Shown: one piece after another, positions 25,490 through 35,394 of the stretch | Numbering within the stretch: the first letter of the stretch is position 1 | Layout of the letters: the number at the start of each line of letters is the position of its first letter | Assembly (NCBI GenBank): GCA_023150455.1 | Contig: JAKLKW010000004.1 | Span: forward strand, 1-64,000 | From: Alphaproteobacteria bacterium | GTDB lineage: Bacteria; Pseudomonadota; Alphaproteobacteria; JAEULC01 | Direction: 5' to 3' | DNA length: 64,000 nucleotides | Position numbers and translations under genes: made by a program | The notes under the pieces: generated by a model | What the model saw: only the letters and a program-made list of their open reading frames with translations | What the model was told of the DNA's origin: nothing | The model's database searches: none

Positions 25490-26410
25490 ATGGAAGTCTA
25501 TCTGCCCATCGCCAACGTCGCGCTGCCGACCATCGCGCCGCTTGTCATCGGCGTCGTCGTCGGCGCGCTCAGCGGCATGTTCGGCGTCGGCGGCGGGTTC
25601 CTGATGAACCCGCTGCTGATCATGATGGGCGTGCCGCCGACCGTGGCGGTCGCGACCGGCGCGCTGCAGATCACGGCCTCGTCGATCTCCGGCTCGTTCA
25701 CCCACTGGCGGCGCGGCACGCTGGACGCGGCCATGGCCGGCTGCCTGATCGCCGGCGGCGTGGTCGGCGCGGTGCTCGGCAACCAGGCCTTCGTCTTCTT
25801 GAGGAGCCTCGGCCAGATCGACCTCGTCATCGCGCTCGCCTACGTGATCCTGCTCGGCACGATGGGCGCGCTCATGCTGAACGAGAGCATCCGCGCGATC
25901 GTGCGCTCGCGGCGCAAGATCGCGCTGCGCGGCAAGCTGCACCAGCACACCTTCCTGCACGGCCTTCCCTTGAAGGTGAAGTTCCGCAAGTCGCGCCTCT
26001 ACATCAGCATCTTCCTGCCGCTCGGCGTCGGCGTCGTGGTCGGCATCATGACCGCCATCATGGGCGTCGGCGGCGGGTTCCTGGCCATCCCGGCGATGAT
26101 CTACCTGATGGGCATGCCGACGACGCTGACCATCGGCACCTCGCTGCTGCAGATCACCGTCACCAGCGCCGCCGCCGTCTACCTGCACGCGCTCAGCACC
26201 CAGGGCGTCGACATCGTGCTGGCGCTGCTGCTGATCCTGGGCGGCGTGGCGGGCGCGCAGGCCGGCGTCATGTTCGGCCAGCGCCTGCGCGGCGAGCAGA
26301 CGCGGCTGCTGTTGGGCATCATCGTGCTGGCGGTATGCGCGCGCGTGGCCTTCGACCTGGTCGTCACGCCCGACGAGCTGTTCACGATCCAGTATCAGCC
26401 CGAGGGCTGA
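25490..26410 (+). CDS. TauE/SafE-family permease
   Basis: A 306-residue inner-membrane protein made of two homologous halves, each starting with the same motif (SGMFGVGGGFLMNPLL and TAIMGVGGGFLAIPAM), with about eight membrane segments and a basic loop in the middle. The family exports sulfite, sulfoacetate or other organic anions. It follows the PLP enzyme by 39 bases and may carry that enzyme's substrate or product; this is inference. Confidence 0.88.
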   Translation: MEVYLPIANVALPTIAPLVIGVVVGALSGMFGVGGGFLMNPLLIMMGVPPTVAVATGALQITASSISGSFTHWRRGTLDAAMAGCLIAGGVVGAVLGNQAFVFLRSLGQIDLVIALAYVILLGTMGALMLNESIRAIVRSRRKIALRGKLHQHTFLHGLPLKVKFRKSRLYISIFLPLGVGVVVGIMTAIMGVGGGFLAIPAMIYLMGMPTTLTIGTSLLQITVTSAAAVYLHALSTQGVDIVLALLLILGGVAGAQAGVMFGQRLRGEQTRLLLGIIVLAVCARVAFDLVVTPDELFTIQYQPEG

Positions 26411-26551
26411 GCGTCCGGACCTGTGGCCTTGCGCCGCAGATCGGAAAAATGCTCTACTGCCAGAGGGGGTTACGGACCGCCGCGGCGGTTTCACGGAACA
26501 CGGCCGCAGCGCGCCCCAGCCCGTAGACGTATCCGACAATGGGGCGACGTC

Positions 26552-27139
26552 ATGGCCGAACAGCAAGCCGCCAAACCACCCGTCACCATCAAGAAATACG
26601 CCAACCGGCGGCTCTACAACACTGCGACCAGCAGCTACGTGACGCTCGACCATCTCTGCCAGATGGTGAAGGAAGGCACCGACTTCGTCGTCTACGACGC
26701 CAAGACGGGCGAGGACATCACCCGCAGCGTGCTGACCCAGATCATCGTCGAGGAGGAGGCCAAGGGGCAGAACCTGCTGCCGATCAGCTTCCTCCGGCAG
26801 CTCATCAGCTTCTACGGCGACAACCTGCAATGGCTGGTGCCGGGCTACCTCGAGCACAGCATGAAGTCGTTCGCGCGCAACCAGGAGCAGATGCGCAAGT
26901 ACATGCAGGACGCGCTCGGCGGCCTGTTCCCGTTCGGCGGCCAGTTCGAGGAGATGAGCAAGCAGAACATGGCGCTGTTCGAGCGCGCCATGAAGATGTT
27001 CTCGCCCTTCCCGGCCGAGCAGCAGGGCGAAGCCGCCGCCGCCAAGCCGGGCGAGGCCCAGGGCGGCGACATCGACACGCTGAAGGAACGCCTGAACGCG
27101 CTGCAGCGCGAGATCGAGCAGCTGACGAAGAAGCGGTAG
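26552..27139 (+). CDS. phaR: Polyhydroxyalkanoate synthesis repressor
   Basis: A 195-residue regulator. The N-terminal domain (TIKKYANRRLYNTATSSYV) is the PHB accumulation DNA-binding domain; the middle part binds PHB granules and the C-terminus forms a coiled coil (LKERLNALQREIEQLTKK). It represses phasin and other PHB genes until polymer titrates it. ATG 26552 fits homologues; the longer frame is not supported. It lies apart from the biosynthetic genes on the other strand. Confidence 0.93.
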   Translation: MAEQQAAKPPVTIKKYANRRLYNTATSSYVTLDHLCQMVKEGTDFVVYDAKTGEDITRSVLTQIIVEEEAKGQNLLPISFLRQLISFYGDNLQWLVPGYLEHSMKSFARNQEQMRKYMQDALGGLFPFGGQFEEMSKQNMALFERAMKMFSPFPAEQQGEAAAAKPGEAQGGDIDTLKERLNALQREIEQLTKKR

Positions 27140-27146
27140 GAGGATT

Positions 27147-27191
27147 CACGCGGAGCCGTTGACAGCTCCGCGCTCCCCGCGCCTCCGCGTG
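27147..27191. repeat. Inverted repeat between phaR and tacT
   Basis: CACGCGGAG (27147-27155) and CTCCGCGTG (27183-27191) are perfect inverted repeats in a 54-base gap between convergent genes, with further ctccgcg pairs inside. gattcacgcggag also occurs at 7473. It could stop transcription in both directions. Confidence 0.5.
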
Positions 27192-27193
27192 CG

Positions 27194-27712
27194 TCATTCT
27201 CCTTCTTCCCCCACGGATCTATCGAGGTCGATCATTCGCACGATCATCGATCCCCTGGGATCGAAGGGCAGATCGACGAATCCCCAGCGCCGGTAGAACG
27301 GTCGTACCTGGTCATCGAGCGGGTGCGTGAGCACGCCGAAGCTGCCAACCTCGCGTGACGCACGGAGCGAGGCCGCCAGAGCATAGTGCAGCAGATCTCG
27401 CGCATGGCCCCGCCCCTGTGCGCTTTTGTCGACCGCCAGTTGCCCGAGCAGAGTCGCCGGCACCGGGTCAGGCTTGTTGCGCCGGTGCGCCTTGGGCAGG
27501 AACTCGCGCTCGATCTGCGCGGCGCTTAGCGTCACATAGCCGATTATCGAGCCGCTGGCGGAATTGCAGATGATGCTGACGCGTGAAATGCCCGCCGCGT
27601 GATTTTGCCAAGCATGACGTCGAAACCATGCGTTGAGCGACTCTCGTCCGCAATCGAAATGGCTGCGATCGTCCGTTTCGGAGAGCGGTCGCGGTGGCGC
27701 TATTTCCGCCAT
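27194..27712 (-). CDS. TacT-like GNAT toxin
   Basis: A 172-residue acetyltransferase. The acetyl-CoA loop is GQLAVDKSAQGRGHARDLL and the C-terminal FYRRWGF matches the region of TacT with its catalytic Tyr. TacT toxins acetylate aminoacyl-tRNA and block translation. The partner antitoxin is directly upstream and the two genes overlap by 13 bases. Codon use here is less GC-extreme than in neighbours, consistent with transfer. ATG 27712 is chosen for the overlap. Confidence 0.87.
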   Translation of the reverse strand: MAEIAPPRPLSETDDRSHFDCGRESLNAWFRRHAWQNHAAGISRVSIICNSASGSIIGYVTLSAAQIEREFLPKAHRRNKPDPVPATLLGQLAVDKSAQGRGHARDLLHYALAASLRASREVGSFGVLTHPLDDQVRPFYRRWGFVDLPFDPRGSMIVRMIDLDRSVGEEGE

Positions 27713-27963
27713 GTCGGCGGTTTGGCGAACAGTTCCTTGAGGGCCGGCACCGCGCGCGCCGGTTTGGCGGCCCAAGCTTCGAAGCGCGCCCAGTCCTCGG
27801 CCGGAATCGTCACGATGCGGCGTTCCAGCACTTCGAGTTCGGCCGCCTCGATAGCCTTCCGGCGCACGAAGTCGCTGACATTGGTACGGGCCTGGGTCGA
27901 TGCAGCTTCCAGGAGTGCACGCTCTTCATCGCTCAAGCGCACACTCAAGACCGATGATGACAT
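27700..27963 (-). CDS. TacA-like DUF1778 antitoxin
   Basis: An 87-residue protein. The N-terminal ribbon-helix-helix (LSVRLSDEERALLEAAS) binds DNA; the tail (ALKELFAKPPTW) is the part that usually neutralises the GNAT toxin. It precedes and overlaps tacT in the standard order. An inverted repeat 25-41 bases upstream is the probable autoregulatory operator. Confidence 0.9.
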   Translation of the reverse strand: MSSSVLSVRLSDEERALLEAASTQARTNVSDFVRRKAIEAAELEVLERRIVTIPAEDWARFEAWAAKPARAVPALKELFAKPPTWRK

Positions 27964-27987
27964 CGCGTCCTCGACTCGTCGAAGTTT

Positions 27988-28004
27988 GTATGACAATAGC
28001 ATAC
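27988..28004. promoter_or_regulatory. GTATG-N7-CATAC operator upstream of tacAT
   Basis: A perfect 5-bp inverted repeat with seven bases between the arms sits 25 bases before the antitoxin ATG, in an AT-rich patch. Type II RHH antitoxins repress their own promoter through such sites. Confidence 0.6.
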
Positions 28005-28040
28005 GCCGCCGTGCGATGGTAGCCGGTGAAGAGCGCACGG

Positions 28041-29269
28041 CTACTCCGTCCGGAGCGCCTCGATCGGGTCGAGCCGGGACGCGCGCTGGGCCGGGTAGAA
28101 GCCGAAGAACACGCCGACGGCGAAGCTGAAGCCGACCGCGAGCGCGACGGACTCGGGCTGGATCAGGGTCGCCCAGCCGGCGACGGCGGCGGCGGCGTGC
28201 GCGCCGACGGCGCCGATCACAACGCCGACGGCGCCGCCGATCGTGGCCAAGGTGGTCGCCTCGACCAGGAACTGGGCCAGGATGTCGCGCGGCCTGGCGC
28301 CGACCGCGAGGCGCAGCCCGATCTCGCGCGTGCGCTCGGTCACCGACACCAGCATGATGTTCATGATGCCGATGCCGCCGACGAGGAGCGACACGGTCGC
28401 CACGGCGGCGAGCAGGAAGGCGAGCGTGCGCGACGATGCGTCGCGCGTCGCCGCAACCTCGGTCAGGTTGCGCATCCAGAAATCGTCGTCCTGGTTGGCC
28501 TGCAGCCGGTGGCGCTGGCGCAAGAGGCCCCGGATCTGCTCCTCGGCCTCTTTCATGTCCTCGCCGTCGCGGATCTTGACGAGCATCGAGCCGACCGCGC
28601 GCGCGTTCGCCTGGCTGGTGCCGAGCACCCGGCGCTTGGCCGTCATCAGCGGGATCAGGATCGTGTCGTCCTGGTCCTGGCCGGCCATGTTCTGGCCCTT
28701 GCGCGCGAGCTGGCCGATGACCGTGAACGGCACGTTCTTGATGCGGATCTCCTGGCCGACGGCGCCTCCTTCCGGGAACAGGTTGATCGCCACGGTCTCG
28801 CCGATCAGCGCCACCTTGGCGGCGCCCGACATCTCCTCGGGCGTGAAGTTGCGGCCGCCCGACAGCGTCCAGTCGCGCGCCTCGAGGAACGTGTCGCTCG
28901 TGCCGTGCACGGTGGTCGACCAGTTGAGGCCCGCGGCGACGATCTGCGCCGTGCCGCGCACGACCGGGATCGCCAGCTGCACCGCGCCGATCTCGCGCTC
29001 CAGCGCGACCGCGTCGTCCTGCGACAGGGTCTGGCGCGAGCCCGATCCCATGCGCACGCCGCCCGAGGTGACCGAGCCCGAGACGATGATGATCAGGTTG
29101 GATCCCAGGCTGCGGATCTGCTCCATCACGCGCTCGCGCGCGCCCGTGCCGACCGCGACCATGGCCACCACCGAGGCGACGCCGATGATGATGCCGAGCA
29201 TGGTCAAGAGGCTGCGCAGCACGTTGGCGCGCAGCGCGTCGAGCGCCGAGCGGACCGCTTCGATGTAGC

Positions 29270-29273
<4 letters not shown>
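28041..29273 (-). CDS. MacB-like ABC permease (FtsX/MacB type)
   Basis: A 410-residue membrane protein with one N-terminal segment, a periplasmic domain (about 60-280) and three C-terminal segments. GGIGIMNIMLVSVTERTREIGLRLAVGAR is split here as GGIGIMNIML and REIGLRLAVGAR, the hallmark of the MacB/FtsX superfamily; LDPIEALRTE closes the protein. Overlaps the ATPase gene by ATGA. With the adaptor it should form a tripartite exporter of peptides, lipids or macrolides. Confidence 0.9.
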
Positions 29274-30013
<740 letters not shown>

Positions 30014-30026
30014 CGCCTTGGCCCGC

Positions 30027-31697
30027 CTAGAACCGCATCGCGAACGGGTTGCTGCCGCCCGCGGCCGGCGCCGGCGCCTTGGGGCCGCCGCCGACGATGA
30101 CGTCCTGCCCGGGCTTGAGCGGCCCGCCGATCAGCTCGGTCACAGCGCCGTCGCCGATGCCCAGGCGCACCGCCAGCGCCTGCGGCTTGCCGTCGGGGCC
30201 GAGCACCCAGATCTGCCCGGGCGTCGAGCCGCCGCTGCGCGCCGCCTGCAGCTGCTGGAAGCGCGGCCGCTGCTCGTCGTTCAGCATCGCCTGGATGCGC
30301 TGGCCCACGTTGCGCCGGATGCCGACGGCGCGGGCACGGCGCCGGTCGGGCTCGAGGTCCGCCTTCTGCAGCTCGGCGAACTTGGCCTTCGTCTCCTCGA
30401 CCAGCTCGGCCAGCTGGCGCTGCTGCTCCTCGCTCAGCTTGAGCTCGGTCCTCAGCGTCTCGACCATGGTGTCGAGTTGGGCCCAGCCGCGCCCGCCCTG
30501 GCGGCCGCCGCCGGTCGAGCCCGGCTCGCCCAGCACGCCGCCGGCGCCCGGCGGCGCGGCTTCGGTCGCCGTGCCGGCCGGCTTCCAGCGCAGCGCGGCG
30601 TTCGGCACCTTGATCGCGTCGTCCCGGCTGTCGGTGATGATGCGCGCCGTCGCCGTCATGCCGGGAAGCAGCTTGCGCTGCGCATTGTCGGCCGTGATCA
30701 CGACGACATAGGTGACGACGTTCTGGACCGTCTGCGGCGCCAGGCGGATCTGCTTGACCTCGCCGCGGAACGTGTCGGCGGGATGCGCCGTGACCGTGAA
30801 GGTGACCGGCTGGCCTTCGCGCACGCGCCCGATATCGGCCTCGTCGACCGAGGCATAGACCTCCATGCGGCGCAGGTCCTCGGCGATCGTGAACAGGGTC
30901 GGCGCCTGCAGGCTGGCGGCGACGGTCTGGCCCACGTCGACGGCGCGCTGCACGACGACGCCGTCGATCGGCGAGCGGATCTCGCTGCGCTCCAGGTCGA
31001 CGCCGACCTGCTGCAGCGCCGCCTGGCGCTGGTTGACCGTGGCCTCGGCGCTGGCGATCTGGGCCTCGGCGACGCGCGCGAGCGCCTGCGCGGCGACCAG
31101 CGCCGCCTCGGCGGAGTCGACCTGCGCGCGGGCCGAGATCGCCTGGCTGCGCGCGGTATCGAGCGCGGCCTGCGCCTTGTCGGCGTCGGCCTGCGTCGCC
31201 ACGCCCTTCGGCAGCAGGTCCTGCTTGCGCTTGTTGTCGCGCTCGGCGTCCTTGACCGCGACGTCGGCGCGCACCACGGCGGCGCGCGCGTTGGCGAGCG
31301 CGGCGCGCGCGCTCTCGATGTCGGCCTTGGCGCGCTCGGCCGCCGCGCGCTGCTGGAGCAGCTGCGCCTTCGACGACGCCAGGTCGGCCTCGGCCTGGGC
31401 CAGCCGTGCCTTGATCTGGTCCTGGTCGAGCCGCGCGATGAGATCGCCCTTCTTCACTTCGCTGTTGAAATCGGCCAGCAATTCGCGGATCTGGCCGCTG
31501 AGCTGCGAGCCGACCAGGACCGTGGTCACGGCGTTCACCGTGCCCGTCGTGCTGACCGCGGCCACGATCGGGCCCTGCTCGACCCTGGCGAATTTGTAGG
31601 CGGCCGCCGGTGCCGGGCCGGTATCGAGGAAATACGCCGTGCTCAAGGCCGCGGCGGCCAGCACGGCGATGCTCGATACGAGAAAGACGCGTCGCAT
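30027..31697 (-). CDS. Periplasmic adaptor (MacA-like) with helical insertion
   Basis: A 556-residue membrane-fusion protein. An N-terminal membrane anchor is followed by the barrel-sandwich half (GTVNAVTTVLVGSQLSGQI), a long alpha-hairpin (about 90-220, Ala/Gln-rich), and the second half RSPIDGVVVQRAVDVGQTV. Residues about 387-494 are extra: a Gly/Pro-rich linker, then two helices with LSEEQQRQLAELVEE and MLNDEQRPRFQQLQ, which look like LTxxQ repeats of Spy/CpxP-type proteins. The remaining beta domain ends the protein. First gene of the exporter operon. Confidence 0.85.
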   Translation of the reverse strand: MRRVFLVSSIAVLAAAALSTAYFLDTGPAPAAAYKFARVEQGPIVAAVSTTGTVNAVTTVLVGSQLSGQIRELLADFNSEVKKGDLIARLDQDQIKARLAQAEADLASSKAQLLQQRAAAERAKADIESARAALANARAAVVRADVAVKDAERDNKRKQDLLPKGVATQADADKAQAALDTARSQAISARAQVDSAEAALVAAQALARVAEAQIASAEATVNQRQAALQQVGVDLERSEIRSPIDGVVVQRAVDVGQTVAASLQAPTLFTIAEDLRRMEVYASVDEADIGRVREGQPVTFTVTAHPADTFRGEVKQIRLAPQTVQNVVTYVVVITADNAQRKLLPGMTATARIITDSRDDAIKVPNAALRWKPAGTATEAAPPGAGGVLGEPGSTGGGRQGGRGWAQLDTMVETLRTELKLSEEQQRQLAELVEETKAKFAELQKADLEPDRRRARAVGIRRNVGQRIQAMLNDEQRPRFQQLQAARSGGSTPGQIWVLGPDGKPQALAVRLGIGDGAVTELIGGPLKPGQDVIVGGGPKAPAPAAGGSNPFAMRF

Positions 31698-31816
31698 GGT
31701 GGTGATGTCCCGGACCGGATTTTCCTGTAATACGTCCCGGCAATTATACACGCGGGCGACCGCCGCTTCCTGCGCCGGCGGGCCCGCTTTTCTTGGGGAA
31801 GGATTTGGTCGGATCC

Positions 31817-33475
31817 ATGACCAGACCAGGGCAAGCCGGAGCCGGCGGGGCGCCAGGCGGCGCGGCCGGCATCCTGCTCGGCCGGGGCGAAGGGCCGGTC
31901 GGGCTGGTGGCCCGCATGGCCAATCGGCACGGGCTGATCGCCGGGGCCACCGGCACCGGCAAGACCGCAACCTTGTTAACCATGGCCGAGGGCTTCTCGC
32001 GCCTGGGCGTGCCGGTCCTCGTCGCCGACGTCAAAGGCGACGTGGCGGGCCTGAGCCAGTCGGCCGGCGACAATCCGAAGGTGGCCGAGCGCGTGGTCCG
32101 GCTCGGGCTCCAGGACTGGCGGCCCGAGGCCTCGCCGGTGGTGTTCTGGGACGTGCTGGGCGAGCAGGGCCATCCGCTCCGCACCACCGTGTCCGAGATC
32201 GGGCCCATGCTGTTCGCCCGCCTCCTGGGCCTGAACGAGGTGCAGGGCGGCGTGCTGACGGTCGCCTTCGCGCTCGCCGACGACGACGGCCTGCTGCTCC
32301 TGGACCTGAAGGACCTGCGCGCGCTGCTCGCCCACGTCGCCGAGAACGCGAAGGGGATCAACGCGCGCTACGGCGCCGTCAGCGCCGCCTCGGTCGGCGC
32401 CATCCAGCGCGCGCTGCTCGAGCTCGAGCGCCAGGGCGGCGGCCGGTTCCTGGGCGAGCCGGCCTTCGATCCCATCGAGCTGCTGACCCCCGGCCCCGCC
32501 GGCCGCGGCCCGATCCACGTCCTGGCCGCCGACAAGCTGATGGCGGCGCCGCGCGTCTACGCCTGTTTCCTGTTGTGGCTGCTGGCGGAGCTGTTCGAGC
32601 GCCTGCCGGAGGTCGGCGACGCCGACAAGCCGGGCCTGGTGCTGTTCTTCGACGAGGCGCATCTGTTGTTCGACGACGCGCCCAAGGCGCTGGTCGACAG
32701 CGTCGAGCGGGTGGCGCGGCTGATCCGCTCGAAGGGCGTCGGGGTCTATTTCGTCACGCAGTCGCCGCTCGACCTGCCCGACACCGTGCTGGGACAGCTC
32801 GGCAACCGCGTGCAGCACGCGCTGCGCGCCTTCACGCCGCGCGACCAGCAGGCGGTGCGCGCGGCGGCCGAGACCTTCCGGCCCAACCCGCGCATCGACA
32901 CGGCGCGCGCGATCACGGAGCTCGCGGTGGGCGAGGCGCTGGTTTCGGCCCTCCGCCCCGACGGCAGCCCGGGCATCGTCGAGCGCGTGCTGATCGCGCC
33001 GCCACGCTGCCGGCTCGGCGCGATCACGGCCGAGGCGCGCCGCCAGACCATGGCGGCGGGACCCTTCGCCGGGCGCTACGACGAGCCCGTCGACCGCGAG
33101 TCCGCCTTCGAGCTTCTGGCGCACCGGGTCGAGGCGCACGCCGCCGGCGGCTGGGCCCCGAACCCCTGGGGCGGCGGCGAAACCGCCGCGGGCGGCAAGA
33201 GCGCGGCGGAGATCTGGGGCAGCGGCGGCCGGCAGGAGCCGAAGCGCCCGGCACCACGGCCGCCAGCGCCGCCGTCGCGTCCGGCGCCGCGCCATCCGCG
33301 CCGCGACGAGCCGGTCGAGCGTGTCCCCATGCCCACATCGTCAAGTCATCGCGGCGGCGGGTACAGCCGGCGCGAGGGCCTGGCCGAGGCGATGATGAAG
33401 AGCGCCGGGCGCGCCATCGCGGGCGAGGTGGGACGCCGCATCATCCGCGGCGTCCTCGGGTCGATCCTGAAGTAG
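31817..33475 (+). CDS. HerA-like ATPase, DUF853 family
   Basis: A 552-residue P-loop ATPase. Walker A GATGTGKT (43-50), Walker B LFFDEAHLLF, then YFVTQSPLDLP and the arginine-rich region LGNRVQHALRAFT are standard for the HerA/FtsK-like DUF853 proteins (YjgR type). The C-terminal 100 residues are low-complexity (Pro/Arg) and end in a GEVGRRIIRGVLGSILK helix. ATG 31817 is preferred to TTG 31793. No nuclease partner (NurA) is near, so involvement in DNA end processing is not shown. Confidence 0.88.
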   Translation: MTRPGQAGAGGAPGGAAGILLGRGEGPVGLVARMANRHGLIAGATGTGKTATLLTMAEGFSRLGVPVLVADVKGDVAGLSQSAGDNPKVAERVVRLGLQDWRPEASPVVFWDVLGEQGHPLRTTVSEIGPMLFARLLGLNEVQGGVLTVAFALADDDGLLLLDLKDLRALLAHVAENAKGINARYGAVSAASVGAIQRALLELERQGGGRFLGEPAFDPIELLTPGPAGRGPIHVLAADKLMAAPRVYACFLLWLLAELFERLPEVGDADKPGLVLFFDEAHLLFDDAPKALVDSVERVARLIRSKGVGVYFVTQSPLDLPDTVLGQLGNRVQHALRAFTPRDQQAVRAAAETFRPNPRIDTARAITELAVGEALVSALRPDGSPGIVERVLIAPPRCRLGAITAEARRQTMAAGPFAGRYDEPVDRESAFELLAHRVEAHAAGGWAPNPWGGGETAAGGKSAAEIWGSGGRQEPKRPAPRPPAPPSRPAPRHPRRDEPVERVPMPTSSSHRGGGYSRREGLAEAMMKSAGRAIAGEVGRRIIRGVLGSILK

Positions 33476-33481
33476 GCCCCG

Positions 33482-34033
33482 ATGACCGATCCGCGCGACT
33501 TGCAGATCCAGGACAAGAGGCTGGTCGCGCTGTGGCACCACTGGCTCGGCGCGCGCGGCGGCCGCGCCATGCCGTCGCGCCGCGCGATCGATCCGACGGC
33601 GATGCCGGCGAGCCTGCCGCACCTGTTCGTCTACGACTACGACCCGACCGCCGGCCGGTTCTTCTGCCGCCTGGCCGGGGAGGAGATCAACGTCGTCGCC
33701 GGCACCGCCTGCTCGCGCCGCTACTTCGACGAGATATTTCCGCCGGCCATCGTCGCCATTGTGGGGGAACGGTACCGGCGCGTGGTGACCACGCCGACGC
33801 TCGCCCACATGCGCGGGACGATCATGACGGTGAACGGCATGCGGGTGCCGGGAGAGCGGCTTCTGCTGCCGCTGTCGGATGACGGGGCCGTCGGCGACGG
33901 GCTCATCGGCGTGTCCATCTATCAGCGGCCCGAAGCCTTCCAGGCCGGCGCCTGGCTGGACGAGCCCCTGGTCGAAGCGGTCTTTCCCGGGCTGCCGCCG
34001 GCGGATTGGGCGCCGCAGCCAGAGGTCGTGTGA
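33482..34033 (+). CDS. PAS-like domain protein (PAS_5 type), copy 1
   Basis: A 183-residue single-domain protein. LFVYDYDPTAGRFFCRLAGEEI and VPGERLLLPLSDDG are the typical blocks of the PAS_5 group, a cytosolic sensor-like fold of unknown ligand frequent in alphaproteobacteria. It starts seven bases after the HerA-like stop and overlaps its own paralogue by four bases (GTGA). No output domain is present. Confidence 0.78.
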   Translation: MTDPRDLQIQDKRLVALWHHWLGARGGRAMPSRRAIDPTAMPASLPHLFVYDYDPTAGRFFCRLAGEEINVVAGTACSRRYFDEIFPPAIVAIVGERYRRVVTTPTLAHMRGTIMTVNGMRVPGERLLLPLSDDGAVGDGLIGVSIYQRPEAFQAGAWLDEPLVEAVFPGLPPADWAPQPEVV

Positions 34034-34674
34034 ACGGCGGCCCGTCCGCGCCGCCGCCGCCGATCGGCGACAAGCGGCTGGCCGAGCTGTGGCGGCACTG
34101 GCTGGAGGCGCGCAGCGGCCGGATGATGCCGGCGCGCCGCGACATCGACGCGGCGCGCATCCCGTCGCTGCTCGCGCATCTCTTCGTCTACGACTATCAC
34201 CCCGACACGGACCGCTTCTACTGCCGCCTCGCCGGCGAGGACATCTTTGCCGCCGCCGGCATCCGCGGCGCGCGCAAGTTCCTCGACGAGCTGTTCGCCT
34301 TGCCGCCGACGCTCGAGCGCGTGCGCGATCGCTACCGCCGCGTGATCGGGCGGCCCGGAAGCGACCGGCCGATGATCCTGCATTCCAGGGGATTGCTGCG
34401 CGTCGCCAGCGGCTACCGCATCCCCGGCGAACGCCTCGTGCTGCCGCTCGCCAACGACGGCGAGACCGCCGACGGGCTGGTGGGTGCCACGATCTATCGC
34501 CGCAACGAGGCGCTGTCGCCTTGCCGCCGCCCGGCTAGCGACGCGCCGGGCTTACAGGTGCACGAGGGTCGGCGCGAACCAGGCGAGCCCGCCCAGCACC
34601 AGGCCGGCCGCGCTCAAGCCGCCGGCCAGGAAGACCAGCCAGCCGGCGCCGGTGATGATCGTGGCCGAGGCTAG
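34030..34674 (+). CDS. PAS-like domain protein (PAS_5 type), copy 2
   Basis: A paralogue of the preceding protein; they align through LFVYDY..DT.RFYCRLAGEDI and IPGERLVLPLANDG to IYRRNEA (about residue 160). Beyond that the frame continues for some 50 residues of unusual composition that overlap the 3' end of the DUF4337 gene on the other strand. A small indel that removed an earlier stop would explain the tail; a TAG lies in another frame near 34540. The start is GTG 34030, coupled to copy 1. Confidence 0.7.
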   Translation: MNGGPSAPPPPIGDKRLAELWRHWLEARSGRMMPARRDIDAARIPSLLAHLFVYDYHPDTDRFYCRLAGEDIFAAAGIRGARKFLDELFALPPTLERVRDRYRRVIGRPGSDRPMILHSRGLLRVASGYRIPGERLVLPLANDGETADGLVGATIYRRNEALSPCRRPASDAPGLQVHEGRREPGEPAQHQAGRAQAAGQEDQPAGAGDDRGRG

Positions 34675-35127
34675 GACGATCGCGATCTGGAACGCGGCCG
34701 ACGACAGCTCGAACAGGTGGTAGGCGGCCATCGAACGGTCGCGCAAGACTTCCTGCGCCTTGGCGCGGGCCATCAGCTCCTGGCGGCCCTCCTGTTTGTC
34801 CGGCTCGGATTCGTAGCGGTCGGCGGTGACGCGCCACTCGCCGATCTGCTTCTTGCGCGCCTCGACCAGCGGCGCGGGCAGCCCGTCGGTCGGATCGAGC
34901 GCCGCCGTGCTCGCGGCCACGCGCAGCGTCGTCTGCCGGATCGTCTTCGCCTGGAAGAACTGCCAGAGATTCGTCGCGTCGATGTTGTGGAACAGCGCGG
35001 CGGTCTGGGCGCTCTTACCGCCGGTCTCCGCGATCGCCAGGAGTGCGGCGAGCGCGGCGATGAAGATGGCGATCTTCTTGTTGCTGCCGTGTTCGGCGCC
35101 GTGTTCGGCATGATGGCCGTGAGCCAT
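34552..35127 (-). CDS. DUF4337-family membrane protein
   Basis: A 191-residue protein. A His-rich N-terminus (HGHHAEHGAEHG), one membrane segment (IAIFIAALAALLAIAET), a soluble helical middle (FFQAKTIRQTTLR) and two C-terminal membrane segments fit DUF4337, of unknown function. ATG 35127 has AAGGGGGA upstream. Its 3' end overlaps the tail of the PAS-like copy 2. Confidence 0.82.
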   Translation of the reverse strand: MAHGHHAEHGAEHGSNKKIAIFIAALAALLAIAETGGKSAQTAALFHNIDATNLWQFFQAKTIRQTTLRVAASTAALDPTDGLPAPLVEARKKQIGEWRVTADRYESEPDKQEGRQELMARAKAQEVLRDRSMAAYHLFELSSAAFQIAIVLASATIITGAGWLVFLAGGLSAAGLVLGGLAWFAPTLVHL

Positions 35128-35394
35128 GTCGTCCCCCTTGCGTGACGTTCAGGCGGCCGTTCACCCGCCTCGAAGGAAGGCGCGGCCGCGTTGTCGGTTG
35201 GAATGTGGTGAAATCGGCGAAGCGCACCGAGACGTGACGATGAAGGTTCCGCCGCTCCCGTCCGGGGCGCGCCGGAACGCGGGCGAAGCTAATGCATCGC
35301 CGGCGCGGAATCCATCGTGGCGCTTTCTCTAGTTGACGAACGGGGCCGGATTGATGTTTGGGGTTGGGGCGATCGGAAGGACAAGGAACCGTCC

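Noticed and set aside
31817-35127. HerA-like gene plus neighbours as a phage-defence island
   Set aside because: DUF853 ATPases are widespread housekeeping genes; no nuclease, methylase or SIR2 partner is present.
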